Source: Rickettsiales bacterium (GTDB lineage: Bacteria > Pseudomonadota > Alphaproteobacteria > Rickettsiales > JALZUV01). Taken from it: a stretch of DNA of 7,477 nucleotides. Made by a program: the position numbers and the translations under genes. The stretch lies in contig JALZUV010000061.1 in NCBI GenBank assembly GCA_023301245.1, positions 1 through 7,477 of the forward strand. The letters run 5' to 3'. Shown piece by piece: positions 5,881 through 7,477 of the stretch (the stretch's first letter is position 1; every line of letters starts with the position of its first letter). A model generated the notes under the pieces. It was not told the DNA's origin, made no database searches, and saw nothing but the letters and a program-made list of their open reading frames with translations.

Positions 5881-6502
5881 TTCATCTTACAATAAACGCC
5901 GTGGCATGATGTTTGTGTTATCTTCGCCGTCAGGGGCGGGGAAAACCTCGCTTTCGCGTGCGTTGATAGAACAAGATGGCCATTTAATTCTTTCCATCTC
6001 GGCTACTACACGCCCCATGCGCCCCGGTGAAGAAGATGGCAAAGATTACTTCTTTACGGGCGAAAGTGACTTTCTGAACCAAGCCTCTAACGATGAATTT
6101 TTGGAATATGCCAAAGTGTTCGATGCGCATTATGGCACACCCGCCAAGTTTGTGGATGATCAATTGGCTGATGGTATGGATGTGTTGTTCGATATTGACT
6201 GGCAAGGCACACAGCGCCTGCGCAAAAAGCGCGAGCAAGATTTAGTCAGCATTTTTATTCTGCCGCCTTCTATGGCCGAGCTAGAGGCGCGACTGCATAA
6301 ACGTGCCCAAGATGACGATGAAACAGTACTACGCCGCATGACCAAAGCCTCCTCTGAGATTAGCCATTGGGATGAATATGATTATGTTATCGTTAATAAA
6401 GACTTCGATCATAGTTTAGAAAAGCTACAATCTATTCTCGATGCTGAGCGCTGCAAGCGCATCCGCCGCCCCGGCATCAAGGCCTTTGTTGAGAGTTTGT
6501 AG
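5873..6502 (+). CDS. gmk: Guanylate kinase
   Basis: Guanylate kinase phosphorylates GMP to GDP with ATP in the cytoplasm, an essential step of guanine nucleotide supply and recycling. From ATG 5873 the protein has 209 residues, the usual length. The P-loop is SPSGAGKT (18-25). The GMP-binding part has SATTRPMRPGEEDGKDYFF (43-61) with R47 and Y59, and EYAKVFDAHYGTP (78-90). LFDIDWQG (105-112) and RL-KRA followed by RR (141-155) supply the lid and adenine-side residues. The start at 5873 gives the familiar NKRRG-MM-FVLSS lead-in. A longer frame from 5828 adds a segment inside the PCuAC gene and is not favoured. The ATG overlaps the PCuAC stop by 8 bp and lacks a clear Shine-Dalgarno, so coupling is likely. 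Having copper chaperones rather than yicC upstream is unusual for alphaproteobacteria. Confidence 0.96.
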   Translation: MDNSSYNKRRGMMFVLSSPSGAGKTSLSRALIEQDGHLILSISATTRPMRPGEEDGKDYFFTGESDFLNQASNDEFLEYAKVFDAHYGTPAKFVDDQLADGMDVLFDIDWQGTQRLRKKREQDLVSIFILPPSMAELEARLHKRAQDDDETVLRRMTKASSEISHWDEYDYVIVNKDFDHSLEKLQSILDAERCKRIRRPGIKAFVESL

Positions 6503-6504
6503 AA

Positions 6505-6534
6505 TTAAGCACTTATTAATTATTTACCTATAGA
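6505..6534 (+). promoter_or_regulatory. Pilin-gene promoter with a CtrA box (TTAA-N7-TTAA)
   Basis: TTAA (6505-6508), seven bases, then TTAA (6516-6519) is an exact match to the core CtrA recognition pattern of alphaproteobacteria. It covers the place of a -35 box. A TATAGA -10-like hexamer follows at 6529-6534, putting the RNA start near 6541 and the pilin ATG at 6543. This layout, with the box over the -35, is that of CtrA-activated promoters in Caulobacter. A GAGTC at 6533-6537, a CcrM-type GANTC methylation site, overlaps the -10, a feature seen in some cell-cycle promoters. Binding is inferred from sequence only. Confidence 0.55.
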
Positions 6535-6542
6535 GTCCAATA

Positions 6543-7256
6543 ATGAAAAACGGTTTTACCTTATTAGAATTATCCATTGTGTTGGTCATTATTGGCTTAA
6601 TTATTGGCGGCATTACGGCAGGTGCAGATTTAATCCGCTCGGCGGAGTTAAATACGGTTATTTCGGATGTAAATAAGTATAAAGTAGCGCTCAATACGTT
6701 CAAACTTAAGTATAATCAACTTCCGGGCGATATGGATAATGCCAGCAGTTATTGGCCCACTGAATGTGCCGCAGTCCACAGCACTGTATCATTTTGTGAT
6801 GGGAGTGGTAATGGCATTATCCATGGTGTAAGTGGCGGGGTGGAAGCGAGAGAATCTCACAATATATGGCTGCATTTAGTGTTTTCGGGCATTATTTCGG
6901 GCTCTTATACAGGTTTTGAAAATGCTGATGGTGGAACCACTGCAGGAGAGAATATTCCTGAATCGAAAATAAGTGGTGCAGGGTTTAATATTCATGAAGA
7001 AGTTTTTTATGGCAAAACAGCGATGGGGATTGGCTTTGGTATGCCTGCAGCAGACGAGTATAAAGAGTACCTACCTGTGTTAATTGCTGCCGAAGCGCAG
7101 GCGATTGATAGTAAGGCAGATGATGGCGTGGCCAGCTCGGGCGCAGTGATTGCAACGGATGATTCTTATAATGGAACAGCCAATTGCATTTCAGGTTCAG
7201 ATTATGATTTAAGCCAATCTGTGATTGGTTGCGATATGTTCTTTTGGCTAAAATAG
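6543..7256 (+). CDS. Prepilin-like protein with type IV N-terminal methylation/cleavage motif
   Basis: The first residues MKNG-FTLLELSIVLVIIGLIIGGI form a type III (prepilin) signal. Cleavage by prepilin peptidase is expected between G4 and F5, with the required Glu at mature position 5 (E9) and a long hydrophobic helix for assembly into a filament. The helix continues through KYKVALNTFKLKYNQLPGDM (45-64). At 237 residues it is longer than usual major pilins. Four Cys (75, 85, 215, 230) could form two disulfides, the second enclosing a C-terminal loop as in type IV pilins. It could be a pilin or a type II secretion pseudopilin; no other pilus gene is in view, so this is unresolved. Only a weak AGAG lies before the start. 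The upstream CtrA box suggests cell-cycle control. Confidence 0.85.
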   Translation: MKNGFTLLELSIVLVIIGLIIGGITAGADLIRSAELNTVISDVNKYKVALNTFKLKYNQLPGDMDNASSYWPTECAAVHSTVSFCDGSGNGIIHGVSGGVEARESHNIWLHLVFSGIISGSYTGFENADGGTTAGENIPESKISGAGFNIHEEVFYGKTAMGIGFGMPAADEYKEYLPVLIAAEAQAIDSKADDGVASSGAVIATDDSYNGTANCISGSDYDLSQSVIGCDMFFWLK

Positions 7257-7477
7257 CTGATTTGCATTTTAGGTAACAAAGAGATTATTTATCAAATTTT
7301 CAAACTTCTATTCTTCGTCAAAATATTATTTTTCGAAACGTTCGTGGCGCTCTACGCACAGGTGGCACGCCTTTTAGACTAAATGCTAACCCCTGCGGAA
7401 TTCGCATTGATTATACATTTCCCCTCGTTCACTAAATTGTAATGTTTTACGCGTATGATGTAGTTGTTAATAAAATA
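7257..7477. other. Right-end intergenic stretch without a supported gene
   Basis: The first 80 bp or so after the pilin stop are very AT-rich, with no clear hairpin terminator. A more GC-balanced block follows at about 7337-7410, containing GTGGCGC and GTGGCAC repeats and the small inverted repeat TGCG-GAATT-CGCA near 7394-7406, then AT-rich sequence to the edge. Only short frames occur. The longest ATG-started one I read is a 29-codon frame on the minus strand (7407 to 7318), without convincing support. The extreme right end (TATGAT near 7455) could belong to a promoter of a gene outside the window. Confidence 0.5.

Noticed and set aside
7257..7379. In-frame open stretch of 41 codons after the pilin TAG stop, as if by stop-codon readthrough
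   Set aside because: No readthrough context is visible, the pilin ends naturally after its last Cys, and an open run of this length is not rare by chance.
7318..7407. 29-codon minus-strand frame beginning MRIPQGLAF
   Set aside because: It has no convincing ribosome site, no recognisable family and a very short length; not enough to call a gene.

Overview
The window looks like chromosomal DNA of a free-living, aerobic alphaproteobacterium of middling GC content with AT-rich gaps. This is inferred from gene content and order (ubiA | rsmE-gshA), the SCO/PCuAC copper-delivery pair, and a TTAA-N7-TTAA CtrA-type box; no rRNA or other strict taxon marker is present. I see no insertion sequence, CRISPR array, tRNA or rRNA gene. 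Most genes are housekeeping, and the unusual material is in the gaps between them.

Left part (1-1836, minus strand): the N-terminal 287 residues of a PAS + degenerate GGDEF signalling protein run off the left edge. Upstream of it, in the same direction, is ubiA (4-hydroxybenzoate polyprenyltransferase, ubiquinone synthesis). ubiA starts only 9 bp from the divergent rsmE.

Centre (1846-3884, plus strand): rsmE (16S rRNA m3U1498 methyltransferase) and gshA are a tight pair with 5 bp between them. The GshA belongs to the rare Acidithiobacillus ferrooxidans-type family, not the plant-type enzyme I would expect in alphaproteobacteria. Two small minus-strand genes of unknown function (4601 back to 3906) converge on gshA and look like one transcription unit.

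Right part (4602-7477, plus strand): a 222-bp divergent gap holds a cluster of CTGT-type direct repeats resembling a Pho box. It also holds a possible 35-codon Cys/His-containing leader ORF whose stop overlaps the next start, and a promoter placed to give a near-leaderless transcript. It leads into an operon of an SCO-family copper chaperone, a PCuAC copper chaperone and gmk (guanylate kinase). The first two should supply copper to the CuA centre of cytochrome c oxidase, and gmk overlaps the PCuAC gene by 8 bp. A prepilin-like gene follows with its own promoter, which carries a perfect CtrA half-site pair and a GANTC methylation site. The last 221 bp contain no gene I can support.

The points most worth a second look are the CtrA box at the pilin promoter, the Pho-box-like array and the competing leader-ORF reading upstream of the copper operon, and the non-orthologous gshA next to rsmE.
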